A stretch of DNA of 64,000 nucleotides from CAWDCV01 sp963728125 (GTDB lineage Bacteria > Actinomycetota > Actinomycetes > CAWDCV01), in NCBI GenBank assembly GCA_963728125.1, contig CAVSIZ010000010.1, forward strand, positions 186,001-250,000. Reading direction: 5' to 3'. Below the pieces are notes generated by a model. That model did no database searches and was not told where the DNA came from. It saw only the letters and a program-made list of their open reading frames with translations. The stretch's first letter is position 1. Every line of letters begins with the position of its first letter. The position numbers and the translations under genes are program-made. This document shows, in pieces, positions 17,088-26,416 of this stretch.

Positions 17088-17825
17088 TCATCCCGGACGC
17101 CAGGCGACGCCGGCGAGTCGACCCGTCGGACGGTGGCGTCGGTGCGAGAACAGCGCGGCGTCCTCGAACGTGCAGCGCTCGGCGTTGCGGGCGGGGCGGT
17201 GCACGCCCGCTCGCCGCAGTTGCGCATGGATTCCGGCGCGGATGTCGAGCGCCGAAGTGTCGACGCGGGTTCGTGACGACGCCTCCGGGACGATGGCACT
17301 GACTTCGGCGTGCAGGTCGGGCGGCACCTCGTAGCAGGCTCCACAGATGCCGGGGCCAACGACCGCGTCGATGCGCTCGGGCGAGCCGCCAAGATCCGCC
17401 ATGGCCGACACGACGCGTGGGACCAGTCCAGCCGCCAAGCCACGCCTCCCCACGTGCGCCGCGGCCACCATGCCCGAATCATCGTCGGCCAGGAGCACTG
17501 GGAAGCAGTCCGCCACAACGACGACCAGACCGAGTTCGGCGCTGGTGGTAACGATGGCGTCGACCTGCGGCGGCAGGGCGCCGGCCGGCCACGGGCCGTC
17601 CACGACGGCCACGTCCACGCCGTGGACCTGGCGAGGGAAGACGAGCCGGGAGGCGGGTAGCCCGATCGCCGAGGCCAGCCGGCGTTGGTTCTCGGCGACG
17701 GCATCGGGGGTGTCGCCGACACCGCCGCCGAGGTTCAGGGAGTCGTACGGCGCAGCGCTGACGCCGCCTGTCCGGTCAGTGAAAGCGAAGCGGGCAGAAC
17801 CCGAGTCGAAGCTGTCGACCAGCAC
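17088..17825 (-). CDS. pgeF: PgeF/YfiH-type multicopper polyphenol oxidase-like protein (peptidoglycan editing factor)
   Basis: 245 residues of the YfiH/laccase-domain family, thought to remove mis-incorporated residues from peptidoglycan precursors. Family motifs: FPRQVHGVDV, VVADCFPVLLAD, AAHVGRRGLA and GPGICGACYEVPPDL, containing the His/Cys metal ligands. Start GTG 17825 is 11 nt after the ftsZ stop, so it is coupled to ftsZ transcription. Confidence 0.93.
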   Translation of the reverse strand: MLVDSFDSGSARFAFTDRTGGVSAAPYDSLNLGGGVGDTPDAVAENQRRLASAIGLPASRLVFPRQVHGVDVAVVDGPWPAGALPPQVDAIVTTSAELGLVVVVADCFPVLLADDDSGMVAAAHVGRRGLAAGLVPRVVSAMADLGGSPERIDAVVGPGICGACYEVPPDLHAEVSAIVPEASSRTRVDTSALDIRAGIHAQLRRAGVHRPARNAERCTFEDAALFSHRRHRPTGRLAGVAWRPG

Positions 17826-17836
17826 GCTGCAGCCGG

Positions 17837-19048
17837 CTACTTGAGGAAGTCGGGCACGTCCAACTCGTCGTCTTCGAACACAATGGTGCGTCGCGGCCGC
17901 GATGGCTCGCTCGGACGGGCGCTCCCATTCCCGTGACCGTTGCCTGACTGGTGCCCGTTGCCCGCCGGCGTGGCGTCATATGTCACGCCCGCCGATCCCG
18001 CTCCCACACCAGCGGGCTGCAACGACGGGGCCGGAGCCGGCTCCGACGGAGCGTAGGCCTCAGTGGTGCGCCTGGTGGTCGTCGTAGTCCGTCGCCCTGG
18101 CGCGCCACCGTCGAACCCGGCCGCGATGACAGTCACCCTGACCTCGTCACCGAGGGCGTCGTCGATGACCGCACCGAAGATGATGTTCGCGTCGGGGTGC
18201 GCGGCCTGCGCCACCAGCTGGGCCGCCTCGTTGATCTCGAACAAGCCGAGGTCAGAGCCACCGGAGATCGACAGCAGCACGCCGTGGGCGCCGTCGATGG
18301 ATGCCTCGAGCAGCGGGCTGGAGATGGCCATTTCGGCGGCCGCGACCGATCGGTCGTCACCGCGCGCGGAGCCGATGCCCATGAGCGCCGAGCCGGCGTT
18401 GGACATCACCGACTTCACATCGGCGAAGTCGAGGTTGATCAGGCCCGGGGTCGTGATCAGGTCGGTGATCCCTTGGACACCGGACAGCAACACCTGGTCA
18501 GCGGACTTGAAGGCGTCGAGCACGCTGACAGCGCGGTCGGAGATGGACAGCAGCCGGTCGTTGGGGATGACGATCAGCGTGTCGACTTCGTTGCGCAGCG
18601 AGTCGATCCCGCTCTCAGCCTGGACTGCCCGCCGTCGTCCCTCGAAGGTGAACGGGCGGGTGACGACGCCGATGGTCAGTGCGCCGAGGGTGCGCGCGAT
18701 GCGGGCGACGACGGGTGCGCCGCCCGTACCGGTGCCGCCGCCTTCACCGGCGGTCACGAACACCATGTCGGCGCCCTTGATGACCTCTTCGATCTCCTCG
18801 GCGTGATCCTCGGCTGCCTTGCGCCCGACGTCGGGGTTGGCGCCGGCTCCGAGTCCCCTGGTGAGCTCGCGACCGATGTCGAGCTTCACGTCGGCGTCAC
18901 TCATCAGCAGCGCCTGGGCATCGGTGTTGATCGCGATGAACTCGACGCCCTTGAGGCCGACCTCGATCATCCGGTTGATGGCGTTGACGCCACCGCCGCC
19001 GATGCCGACGACCTTGATCACCGCGAGATAGTTCTGCGGAGCTGCCAC
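17837..19048 (-). CDS. ftsZ: Cell division GTPase FtsZ
   Basis: 403-residue tubulin homologue that forms the Z ring. The GTP-binding signature GGGTGTG is at 103-109, the T7 loop region NLDFADVKSVM is intact, and the C-terminal conserved peptide DDELDVPDFLK, which docks SepF and other partners, follows a disordered glycine-rich linker. Its start is 224 bp from the preceding MFS gene, and a promoter-like -35 (TTGACA) is in that gap, so ftsZ probably has its own promoter. Confidence 0.98.
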   Translation of the reverse strand: MAAPQNYLAVIKVVGIGGGGVNAINRMIEVGLKGVEFIAINTDAQALLMSDADVKLDIGRELTRGLGAGANPDVGRKAAEDHAEEIEEVIKGADMVFVTAGEGGGTGTGGAPVVARIARTLGALTIGVVTRPFTFEGRRRAVQAESGIDSLRNEVDTLIVIPNDRLLSISDRAVSVLDAFKSADQVLLSGVQGITDLITTPGLINLDFADVKSVMSNAGSALMGIGSARGDDRSVAAAEMAISSPLLEASIDGAHGVLLSISGGSDLGLFEINEAAQLVAQAAHPDANIIFGAVIDDALGDEVRVTVIAAGFDGGAPGRRTTTTTRRTTEAYAPSEPAPAPSLQPAGVGAGSAGVTYDATPAGNGHQSGNGHGNGSARPSEPSRPRRTIVFEDDELDVPDFLK

Positions 19049-19140
19049 GATCGAGTACCCCTCGCCTCGGTGGTCCCACCGCCGACCCGGTCCGCTGCCC
19101 GACCCGTTCCGTACGGCCTGTGCCTGTCCTCTACCGCGGC

Positions 19141-19210
19141 CGAACCCTAACCCTTAGGTAGAGGCCGATAGTTATGTCAACCTGCCTGCTGTTTCGGGAC
19201 AGTAGGCAGG
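19141..19210 (-). promoter_or_regulatory. ftsZ upstream region: hairpin and -35-like TTGACA
   Basis: On the minus strand a hairpin (arms of 12 bp with one mismatch, 19210-19199 and 19192-19181, 6-nt loop) lies about 63 nt after the MFS stop codon. It is immediately followed by TTGACA (19180-19175) and then CCTAAGGGTTAGG (about 19157-19145), a short inverted repeat. I read this as a terminator for the MFS transcript followed by a dedicated ftsZ promoter. No good -10 hexamer is seen at 16-18 bp spacing, so the promoter call is tentative. Confidence 0.5.
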
Positions 19211-19272
19211 GGGTGGCACCGATTCAACGAACCACGCCGCGCGCCGCCCAAATCGAGGAAGCAATCGCATCG

Positions 19273-20487
19273 CTAGGACGACATCGACGCACCAAGATCG
19301 CGAAGAAGGGGACGCGAGAACGCGAGGACCGCGAGCAGCAGCACTCCCCCGACGAGGAAGGGTGCCGTGATGTCCAGGGCTGCGGCGAGCAGGCCACCGC
19401 CTGCGGCACCGATCGCTGCAGCCGACATCGTGCAGGTGCGGTATGCGCCGGTGACGCGGCCGAGCAGCGAGCTCGGGACCAGCTGCTGACGCACCGACGT
19501 GCTGACGACGTTGTACGCCGCGAAGGCAGCGCTGCTGAGCGCGAGCAGAACTACCGTCAATGCGGCCGACGCTGTCAGGCCGAGAACGATCTGCGTGACC
19601 GCCGCCAAGACGACACTCCCGACGAACACCCGACCACGGCCCAGCCATCGCGTCGCTCGATCGGTCAGCAGCGCCCCGAGCAGCCCGCCGGCAGCACCGG
19701 CGGCCACCAGGACGCCGTACGTCGCCGCAGGAAGTTGCAGCACCTGCGTCGTGTAGAGCACGAGCAGGCCGAACCACGCCGAGTCGGCCGCGACCAGGGC
19801 GACGGCCAGCAGCAGCATCCCTCGCAGCGCCGGCTGACCCCACAACCAGCGAACACTTCCCCATGCCGACGGCACCGCTGTCTCCGACGCGAGTGCAGCG
19901 TCGGGCACGAGACGCGGCAACGTCAGGATCAGGATTGCAGCTACCGCAACCAGGCTCGCGTGCACGCCGAATGGCAGGAGCACGCTGACTGTGAACAGCG
20001 CGGCACCGACGAGCGGTCCGACGAACTCATCGGCGACGACGAGCGAGGAGACGAGTCGTCCGTTGGCACGCACCAGACTTGGCGCCGGTACGAGCTGCGG
20101 TACGGCCGCTTGGGCGGCGGTGTCGTACGCCGTCTCGCCCACGCCGATGAGAAACGCGGTGACGTACAGCATCGGCAGCGCAGCCGTTTCAGTTGCCAGC
20201 GCGATGATGAGCAGCGTCAGCGCGATGGTGCGGCCGACGCTCACCGCGCTCATCAATCGTCGCCGGTCCATTCGGTCGGCGACTGCCCCCGCCGGCAAGC
20301 CGAGCAGCAGCCACGGCAGGTACTGCACGACCGCGACGCCGGCCACGAGACGCGGGTCCTGCGTCAGGGTGACGGCGAGCAGCGGAAACGCGGCGAGCCT
20401 GATGCCATCGCCGAGGTTCGACAGCGTGACGGACGTCCACAGCCGCCAGAACGCACCGGGTAACGGTGCGGACATGGTTGCTGCCAT
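19273..20487 (-). CDS. MFS transporter (EntS/multidrug-exporter-like)
   Basis: 404 residues with about 12 hydrophobic segments; LPAGAVADRMDRRRLMSAV between segments 2 and 3 is the MFS motif A (G-x3-D-R/K-x-G/R-R-R). The N-terminus (LWTSVTLSNLGDGIRLAAFPLLAV) resembles the DHA3/EntS-type exporters. Substrate unknown. It sits between ftsQ (20 nt downstream of that stop) and ftsZ, where other actinobacteria have no transporter, so it looks like a lineage-specific insertion in the division cluster. Confidence 0.88.
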   Translation of the reverse strand: MAATMSAPLPGAFWRLWTSVTLSNLGDGIRLAAFPLLAVTLTQDPRLVAGVAVVQYLPWLLLGLPAGAVADRMDRRRLMSAVSVGRTIALTLLIIALATETAALPMLYVTAFLIGVGETAYDTAAQAAVPQLVPAPSLVRANGRLVSSLVVADEFVGPLVGAALFTVSVLLPFGVHASLVAVAAILILTLPRLVPDAALASETAVPSAWGSVRWLWGQPALRGMLLLAVALVAADSAWFGLLVLYTTQVLQLPAATYGVLVAAGAAGGLLGALLTDRATRWLGRGRVFVGSVVLAAVTQIVLGLTASAALTVVLLALSSAAFAAYNVVSTSVRQQLVPSSLLGRVTGAYRTCTMSAAAIGAAGGGLLAAALDITAPFLVGGVLLLAVLAFSRPLLRDLGASMSS

Positions 20488-20506
20488 CGGCGCAGATTAG
20501 GCCGTG

Positions 20507-21265
20507 TTAGCCCGACGTGGTCGGCATTTCTGGGGTGCTGACGTCGTAGATCTGCGCCGGTTGCTGCATCAGGACGGTGAGCACCGCAGCCTTGCGCGCC
20601 GACTCCTCGGCACCGCCCCACTCCACGACAACACCGTCGTCGAGAACCACGGTGACGGAATCCGGCGTGCGCGCGCGGATCTCCTCCGTGCGCGCGGCCA
20701 GATCGGGCGGCAGCGCGCGAGCAACGGTGAGGCCGGCCATCACGATTGCCGCGTCGGCCCCGGCGCCGTCCTCGATCTCCGCGTCGATGAGTGGAAAACC
20801 TTCCGGTCGCTCGGCCACGGTGTCGAAGCGCACGCCCGTGGCGTCGAGCAGTGCATACGCACCGTCTCCGTCGGCGACGACAGCCGCCGTCGTTCGTTCC
20901 GTGATCTCGATTCGGACGGTGTTGGGCCAGTGCCTGCTGACCTGGGCGTCGGCGACGAGCAGCAGCGCTTCGACCCGTTGAGCGACCTCATCGGTGTCCG
21001 CATGAATGAGCGGCACGCCACGCGGCACCTGGGCGGCAATGAGCACCTCGTCCGCCGACAAGTTCGACGTGCCGCGCACCTCGACGGTTCTGATGTCGAA
21101 CAGCGACGACCACGCCACCGCCCATGCCGCACCGGCGATGGCACCGATCAGCACGATGACAGCGATCACCCATCCCGCGGTACGCCAGCGCCGAGCTCGC
21201 GTGCGCGCAGCAAATCGCTGCGGCGTCGGCACCGCTCGCGCATTGCGCGTCAGCACCCGACTCAT
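20507..21265 (-). CDS. ftsQ: Cell division protein FtsQ
   Basis: 252-residue bitopic divisome protein linking FtsB/FtsL to FtsI/FtsW. Arginine-rich cytoplasmic tail, single membrane segment (about 30-52), then the extracytoplasmic POTRA domain (FDIRTVEVRGTSNLSADEV) and the FtsQ beta domain (VSRHWPNTVRIEITERTTAA). Start overlaps the murC stop as ATGA. Length typical. Confidence 0.95.
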   Translation of the reverse strand: MSRVLTRNARAVPTPQRFAARTRARRWRTAGWVIAVIVLIGAIAGAAWAVAWSSLFDIRTVEVRGTSNLSADEVLIAAQVPRGVPLIHADTDEVAQRVEALLLVADAQVSRHWPNTVRIEITERTTAAVVADGDGAYALLDATGVRFDTVAERPEGFPLIDAEIEDGAGADAAIVMAGLTVARALPPDLAARTEEIRARTPDSVTVVLDDGVVVEWGGAEESARKAAVLTVLMQQPAQIYDVSTPEMPTTSG

Positions 21266-22656
21266 GCGGAATCCGTCGAACCGAGGCGCTGCAGGATCTC
21301 CGGCCCCAGCATCGTCACATCGCCCGCGCCGAGAGTGAGGACAATGTCGCCGGGACGCGCGCGTGCAGCAACGCGATCGGCGACTGACGTCCAGGACGGC
21401 TCGAACTCGACGCGATCCGGCGGCAGCGGCACTCCGGCGGCAACAGCGGCACCCGTCGCTCCTGGGATCGGGTCCTCACCGGCGCTGTAGACCTCCATGA
21501 CGACCACCTCGTCGGCGAGGCCGAGTGCGTCGGCCAATTCGAGTCGGAACGCTGCCGTCCTGCTGTAGCGGTGGGGCTGAAACGCGACAATGATGCGGCC
21601 ACCATCGGCCACCGTGCGCGCGGCAGTGAGCGTGGCTCGCAGCTTCGTCGGGTGATGCGCATAGTCGTCGAAGACGCGGATGTCGGAAGCCACACCCTTG
21701 AACTCGAAGCGGCGCCGCGTCCCTGAGAAGGACGCCAGCCCCTCTGCGGCGACATCGTCGGCAACGCCGAGCCCCGACAGCATTGCGTACGCTCCCGCAG
21801 CGTTGAGCACGTTGTGCAGGCCAGGAATGCGCAGTGTCAGCAAGCCCGAACGGCCACTTGACGTGACGACCGAGAATGTCGACCCTGAGCCGCTGAGCGC
21901 GACGTCGACGACACGGAAGTCTGCATCCGCCGCCTCACCGTAGGTGCGGACGTCGATCCCGTGGCCGCGAGCAACACCCGCGAGGCGCCTGCCGCCGTCG
22001 TCGTCGACTCCCACCACGAGGAAGCCGCCGTCATCGATGCGATCGACGAACGCGACGAACGCCTCGTCGACCGCCTCCGCGGTGCCGTAGTGATCGAGGT
22101 GATCGGCTTCGACGTTGGTGACGATCGCGGCGTACGGCGAGAGGAGCAGGAACGACTCGTCACTCTCGTCGGCTTCGGCGACGAACAGCTCGCCGCTGCC
22201 GTGATGAGCATTCGCACCGGACTCGTTGAGGTCACCGCCGATCGCGAACGACGGGTCGGCGCCCGCGTGCTGCAGGGCCACCGTAAGCAGCGATGTCGTC
22301 GTGGTCTTCCCGGCCGTCCCCGCGACGGCTATGCCGCGTCGGCCGGCCATCACCGCCGCCAGCGCTGCCGCCCGCGGCAACACTCGCAAGCCGCGACGCT
22401 GCGCCTCTGCCAGCTCGACGTTGGTCGAGCGAATCGCGGTCGACATCACGACCGTGTCAGCGCCGTTCACCTGCGATGGGTCATGGCCGACGTGAACGCG
22501 CGCACCGATGGCTCGAAGCCCGGCAAGGGTCCTCGAATCCTTGGCATCGCTGCCGGACACCGGGATGCCCCGAGCCACCAGAATCCGCGCGATGCCGGAC
22601 ATGCCGGCACCGCCGATGCCGATGAAGTGCACGGCGCCCAACTCGTTGGCGGTCAC
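21262..22656 (-). CDS. murC: UDP-N-acetylmuramate--L-alanine ligase
   Basis: 464-residue ATP-dependent ligase that adds L-alanine to UDP-MurNAc. N-terminal UDP-binding motif HFIGIGGAGMSGIARIL, ATP-binding P-loop GTAGKTTTTSLL, the EADESDESFLLL motif and the C-terminal DDYAHHPTKLRATL motif are all intact. Starts at GTG 22656, overlapping the murG stop by 4 nt. Confidence 0.97.
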   Translation of the reverse strand: MTANELGAVHFIGIGGAGMSGIARILVARGIPVSGSDAKDSRTLAGLRAIGARVHVGHDPSQVNGADTVVMSTAIRSTNVELAEAQRRGLRVLPRAAALAAVMAGRRGIAVAGTAGKTTTTSLLTVALQHAGADPSFAIGGDLNESGANAHHGSGELFVAEADESDESFLLLSPYAAIVTNVEADHLDHYGTAEAVDEAFVAFVDRIDDGGFLVVGVDDDGGRRLAGVARGHGIDVRTYGEAADADFRVVDVALSGSGSTFSVVTSSGRSGLLTLRIPGLHNVLNAAGAYAMLSGLGVADDVAAEGLASFSGTRRRFEFKGVASDIRVFDDYAHHPTKLRATLTAARTVADGGRIIVAFQPHRYSRTAAFRLELADALGLADEVVVMEVYSAGEDPIPGATGAAVAAGVPLPPDRVEFEPSWTSVADRVAARARPGDIVLTLGAGDVTMLGPEILQRLGSTDSA

Positions 22657-23757
22657 CGAGGTGACCTTCCCGCCAGGGTCGCCGCTGCGTCACGGACCAT
22701 GCGGGCGAGTGTCGCATCCGCATCGCGACGGCCGAGCGAGGCGGCAGCCGTGCCCATCCGCGCGAGACGGTCCGGATCGAGCAGCAGGGGCAGCACGTGC
22801 TCCCGAACAACATCGGGCGTCAATGTTGCGTCGTCGACAACCAGCCCACCTCCCGCCTCGACGATCGGCTGCGCATTGAGGCGCTGCTCGCCGTTGCCGA
22901 TCGGCAGCGGTACGTACATCGCGGGAAGCCCGACGGCGGTCAGCTCGGCACAGGTTGTGGCGCCCGCCCGACACAACGCGAGATCGGCGGCCGCGTAGGC
23001 GAGGTCCATGCGCTCGATGTACGGCAGCGCGATGTATCGGCCTCTATCCGAGAAGTCGTCAACGGCAACGTCGGCGTTCTTGGGCCCGACCGCGTGCAGC
23101 ACCTGGATCCCGGCAGTGAGCAGGTCGGGCACCGTCACGCTCATCACCGAGTTGAGCCGCCGCGCGCCCTGCGAACCTCCGAACACCAGCAGCGTCGTAC
23201 GCCGCGGATCGAGGCCGAATTCGGAGCACGCCTCCTCCCGGCGCGCCGCTCGGTCGAGGGTGGCTATGGACTGACGCAGGGGCATGCCGATGTACCGCCC
23301 GTGCGGTAGTCGGGTGGCGGGTGATCCGAGCGCCACATGGTGGGTGAGCCGTGCACCGACCCGGTTGGCCAGACCGGGCCGGGCGTTGGCCTCGTGGACG
23401 ACGATGGGCACCCGCCGCCGGGCCGCGGCCAGGTAGGCGGGCAGCGCGACGTAACCACCGAAGCCGGCGACGACGTCCGCACCGCGTTGATCGAGGATGT
23501 CGCGGACGGCCGCGACAGCGCCGGCGAGCCGTGACGGCACGGTCAGCAGCGCTGGAGTGAGCCGCCGAGGCAGCGGGACAGGCGGGATCAGGGCGAGGTC
23601 ATACCCGCGTGCGGGCACGAGTCGGCGTCTCGAGACCGCGCTCGGTGCCGAGCGCCGTGATCTCGACGCCGGGATCCTGCCGGCGCAGCGCATCTGCGAG
23701 AGCAAGTGCGGGTTCGACGTGACCGGCCGTGCCGCCGCCGGCGAGGACGACGTGCAC
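22653..23757 (-). CDS. murG: UDP-GlcNAc:undecaprenyl-PP-MurNAc-pentapeptide transferase MurG, interrupted by a 1-nt frameshift
   Basis: Last cytoplasmic step of lipid II synthesis. Two frames are needed. From GTG 23757 the first 44 codons read VHVVLAGGGTAGHVEPALAL and on to GTERGLET, including the GGGTAGH glycine-rich loop. The rest (RLVPARGYDLALIPP through HEANARPGLANRVG, FGGSQGARRLN, LCRAGATTCAEL) is in another frame from 23624 to 22653. The family sequence GLETRLVP is split between them, implying one extra C at 23625. As written the first frame stops soon afterwards at 23601-23599. With the base removed the protein is 367 residues, normal for MurG. The gene starts 2 nt after the ftsW stop. 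Most likely a sequencing error because murG is essential. Confidence 0.93.
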
Positions 23758-23759
23758 GA

Positions 23760-24995
23760 TCAGGCCTTACTGCTACGGCTCGACGAGCCTGCTGGACGCC
23801 GCCGCCACCAGCGCCGGGGCCCGGAGCGCCGGGCAGCGAGAGCAGCGCGGGCGCCCGGTTCATTCCTTGCCAGTGCGAGCAGGAGACCGAGTGCCAGCAT
23901 CGTCGGTAGCAGCGCTGATCCGCCGTACGACACCAGTGGCAGCGGGACACCGGTGATGGGGAGCAGGCCGAGGACAGCGCCAAGATTGACGAACGCTTGG
24001 AACATCAGCCACGCCGTCACTCCGGCGGCGGCCAGTCGGGCAAAGATGTCGCGGGAGCGAAGCGCAATACGTATCCCGGCGTACCCGAGCAGCGCCAGTA
24101 GCGCGACAACGGCGAGTGTTCCCATGAGACCCAGCTCTTCGCCGACGACCGCGAAGATGAAGTCGGTGTGCGCTTCCGGGAGGGAGCCCCACTTCTGTCG
24201 ACTGCCGCCGAGACCTACACCCCACCAACCGCCGGTGCCGAGCGCGTAGATGCTGTTGAGCGCCTGGTAACCGGCCGCCAGCGGATCCGCCTCGGGCGTC
24301 AGGAATCCAGTGACGCGGGCGATACGTGTTTCTCGCAACGAGATCAGCCAGATCACAACGGGAGCGGCAACCAGCGCGAGCCCGATGAACAGTCGCACTG
24401 GCGCCCCCGCGTAGAACAGCAGCGCCACCAGGATGGCCCCAAGAATCATCGCGGTTCCGAGGTCGTGTCCGGCGAGAACGAGCGCGATGATGAGACCCGC
24501 GACGGGAACCAGCGGCACGAGCAGGTGCTTCCACTGCCCGAGGACTTTTCGCTTGCGGGCTAGCAGATCAGCGCCCCATACGACGAGTGCGAGCTTGGCG
24601 AATTCCGATGGCTGCAGGAGAAAACCGCCGCCGATGGAGATCCAGTTCTTGTTCCCGTTGAAGTCTCGACCGATCAACGGGACGAGTGCCAGCAGCACCA
24701 CGATGACGAGCAGCGAAGGGTAGGCGAGGCGCCGCCACCATCGCAGCGGAAGCTTCGCGCCGGCGATGAGCAGGACGACCCCGATCGCGGCGTACAGCGA
24801 CTGCTTCTGCAGCACGGTGAACGCCGATCCGGTCTTTTCCCACGACCAGACGAATGATGCCGACCACACCATGACGAGTCCAAGGATGCTCAGCATGGCC
24901 GTGCAACCGAGCACCAGGTAGTACGACGTCAGCGGTCGTTCGAGGAGTCGCGGGTGTGCGGCGACCATGTTGCCGGTCAGCGGAATGGACGTCAT
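23760..24995 (-). CDS. ftsW: SEDS peptidoglycan glycosyltransferase FtsW
   Basis: 411 residues, about ten membrane segments; polymerises lipid II at the septum together with FtsI. SEDS motifs seen: NGNKNWISIGGGFLLQPSEF-type loop, VLAGHDLGTAMIL, LGGSRQKWGSLPEAHTDFIF with the conserved ending of the large periplasmic loop, and GLLPITGVPLPLVSYGGSAL. ATG 24995 overlaps the murD stop as ATGA. Confidence 0.96.
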   Translation of the reverse strand: MTSIPLTGNMVAAHPRLLERPLTSYYLVLGCTAMLSILGLVMVWSASFVWSWEKTGSAFTVLQKQSLYAAIGVVLLIAGAKLPLRWWRRLAYPSLLVIVVLLALVPLIGRDFNGNKNWISIGGGFLLQPSEFAKLALVVWGADLLARKRKVLGQWKHLLVPLVPVAGLIIALVLAGHDLGTAMILGAILVALLFYAGAPVRLFIGLALVAAPVVIWLISLRETRIARVTGFLTPEADPLAAGYQALNSIYALGTGGWWGVGLGGSRQKWGSLPEAHTDFIFAVVGEELGLMGTLAVVALLALLGYAGIRIALRSRDIFARLAAAGVTAWLMFQAFVNLGAVLGLLPITGVPLPLVSYGGSALLPTMLALGLLLALARNEPGARAALAARRSGPRRWWRRRPAGSSSRSSKA

Positions 24996-26416
24996 GCTCG
25001 ACGCACCGTCGCCTCGACGCCCATGCGGCGTACGGCGGCAGCGAAGACGTCACCGCGCTCGCCATAGTTGCTGAACATGTCCATGGACGCGCAGGCAGGC
25101 GCCAGCAGCACGGTGTCTCCCGGATGGGCGAGACGACGTGCATGCTGCACCACCGATGCCATGACGGCTTCCACGGTCACATCGCCAGTTTCAGGGGCGA
25201 CGACTTCGATGACCGGCACATCCGGCGCGTGTCGTCGCAATGCCTCCCCGACGATGGCCCGATCCTGGCCCATCAACACCGCCCCGCGTAGGCGCGCGGC
25301 GGCGCCGCGCACGAGTTCGTCGAAGGTGGCGCCCTTCGCGAGGCCACCCGCGATCCAGACGACGCAGGGGTACGCCGCAAGCGATGCGGCTGCCGCATGG
25401 GGGTTCGTCGCCTTGGAGTCGTCGACGTAGCGAACGCCGTCGATCGTGGCCACGTCCGCGATCCGGTGCGGATCGGGTCGGAACGCACGCAGACCGTCCC
25501 GTGTCGCGTGCGGCGGAGTGCCGTACGCGCGGGCGAGCGCCGCCGCCGCAAGCGCGTTCGCGACATTGTGGGGGGCAGCGGGCTGCACGTCGTCGACCGA
25601 AGCGAGCATCACGTCCTCGGCATCGAACGCGCGGTCGATCAGAACACCGTCGATTACTCCGAGACATCCGCGTTGCGGCTCACCCAGTGTGAAACCCACG
25701 CGATGCTGCATGCCTTCGCTCATGGCGACGGTCGCGGGATCGTCGACGTTGTAGATCGCGAGCGGCTGGCCGCGATAGATCAGTGCCTTGTCCGCCGCAT
25801 ACGAGTCGAGAGAGCCGTGCCAATCCAGGTGATCGGGTGCGATGTTGAGCACAGCGGCGGCGTGAGACTCCACGGTGCTCGTCCAGTGCAGCTGGAAGCT
25901 GGACAGCTCGACGGCGAGCACGTCGTACGGAGGATCCGCTAGCACCGCGTCAAGCAGCGGTGCCCCCACGTTGCCTACGGCGGCCGCTCGATGGTCCGCG
26001 GCCGTGAGCATCGCCGCGAGCATCCGCACGGTCGTCGTCTTGCCATTGGTACCGGTCAGCGACAGCCACGGAGTCGTCCGGTCGGCGAGCCGCCACGCGA
26101 GCTCGACGTCGCCCCACACCGGAATCCCTTGCTGCGCAGCAGAAACGAGGAGCGGCGCGGTCGGGCGCCACCCTGGCGACGTCACCAGGAGATCGGTGCT
26201 CGGCGGCAGCGATGTCGCGGCGCCCAGAATCACCGTTGCCCCCCGCGCGCGCAGTGCCGCGGCCCGCTCTTCCTCGACGTCGCCGACGCTGTCGTCGAGC
26301 ACGGTGACGCGCGCACCGAGACCGAGCAGTGTTCGAGCGGCCGACTCACCCGACGTCCCGATGCCGGCGACGCACACGCTCGTGCGGTCCCAGACCATGC
26401 CAAGGAAGGCGGTCAC
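24992..26416 (-). CDS. murD: UDP-N-acetylmuramoylalanine--D-glutamate ligase
   Basis: 474-residue Mur ligase adding D-glutamate. VCVAGIGTSGESAARTLLGLG at the N-terminus binds UDP, TGTNGKTTTVRML is the P-loop, and DHLDWHGSLDSYAADKA and YVDDSKATNPHAA are family motifs. The GTG at 26416 overlaps the mraY stop as GTGA and gives the normal N-terminus; a longer upstream reading is antisense to mraY context and rejected. Confidence 0.96.
   Translation of the reverse strand: MTAFLGMVWDRTSVCVAGIGTSGESAARTLLGLGARVTVLDDSVGDVEEERAAALRARGATVILGAATSLPPSTDLLVTSPGWRPTAPLLVSAAQQGIPVWGDVELAWRLADRTTPWLSLTGTNGKTTTVRMLAAMLTAADHRAAAVGNVGAPLLDAVLADPPYDVLAVELSSFQLHWTSTVESHAAAVLNIAPDHLDWHGSLDSYAADKALIYRGQPLAIYNVDDPATVAMSEGMQHRVGFTLGEPQRGCLGVIDGVLIDRAFDAEDVMLASVDDVQPAAPHNVANALAAAALARAYGTPPHATRDGLRAFRPDPHRIADVATIDGVRYVDDSKATNPHAAAASLAAYPCVVWIAGGLAKGATFDELVRGAAARLRGAVLMGQDRAIVGEALRRHAPDVPVIEVVAPETGDVTVEAVMASVVQHARRLAHPGDTVLLAPACASMDMFSNYGERGDVFAAAVRRMGVEATVRRA

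Noticed and set aside
23599..23640. Programmed ribosomal frameshift in murG
   Set aside because: No slippery heptamer or downstream hairpin is evident, and the correction of one base restores the family sequence exactly.
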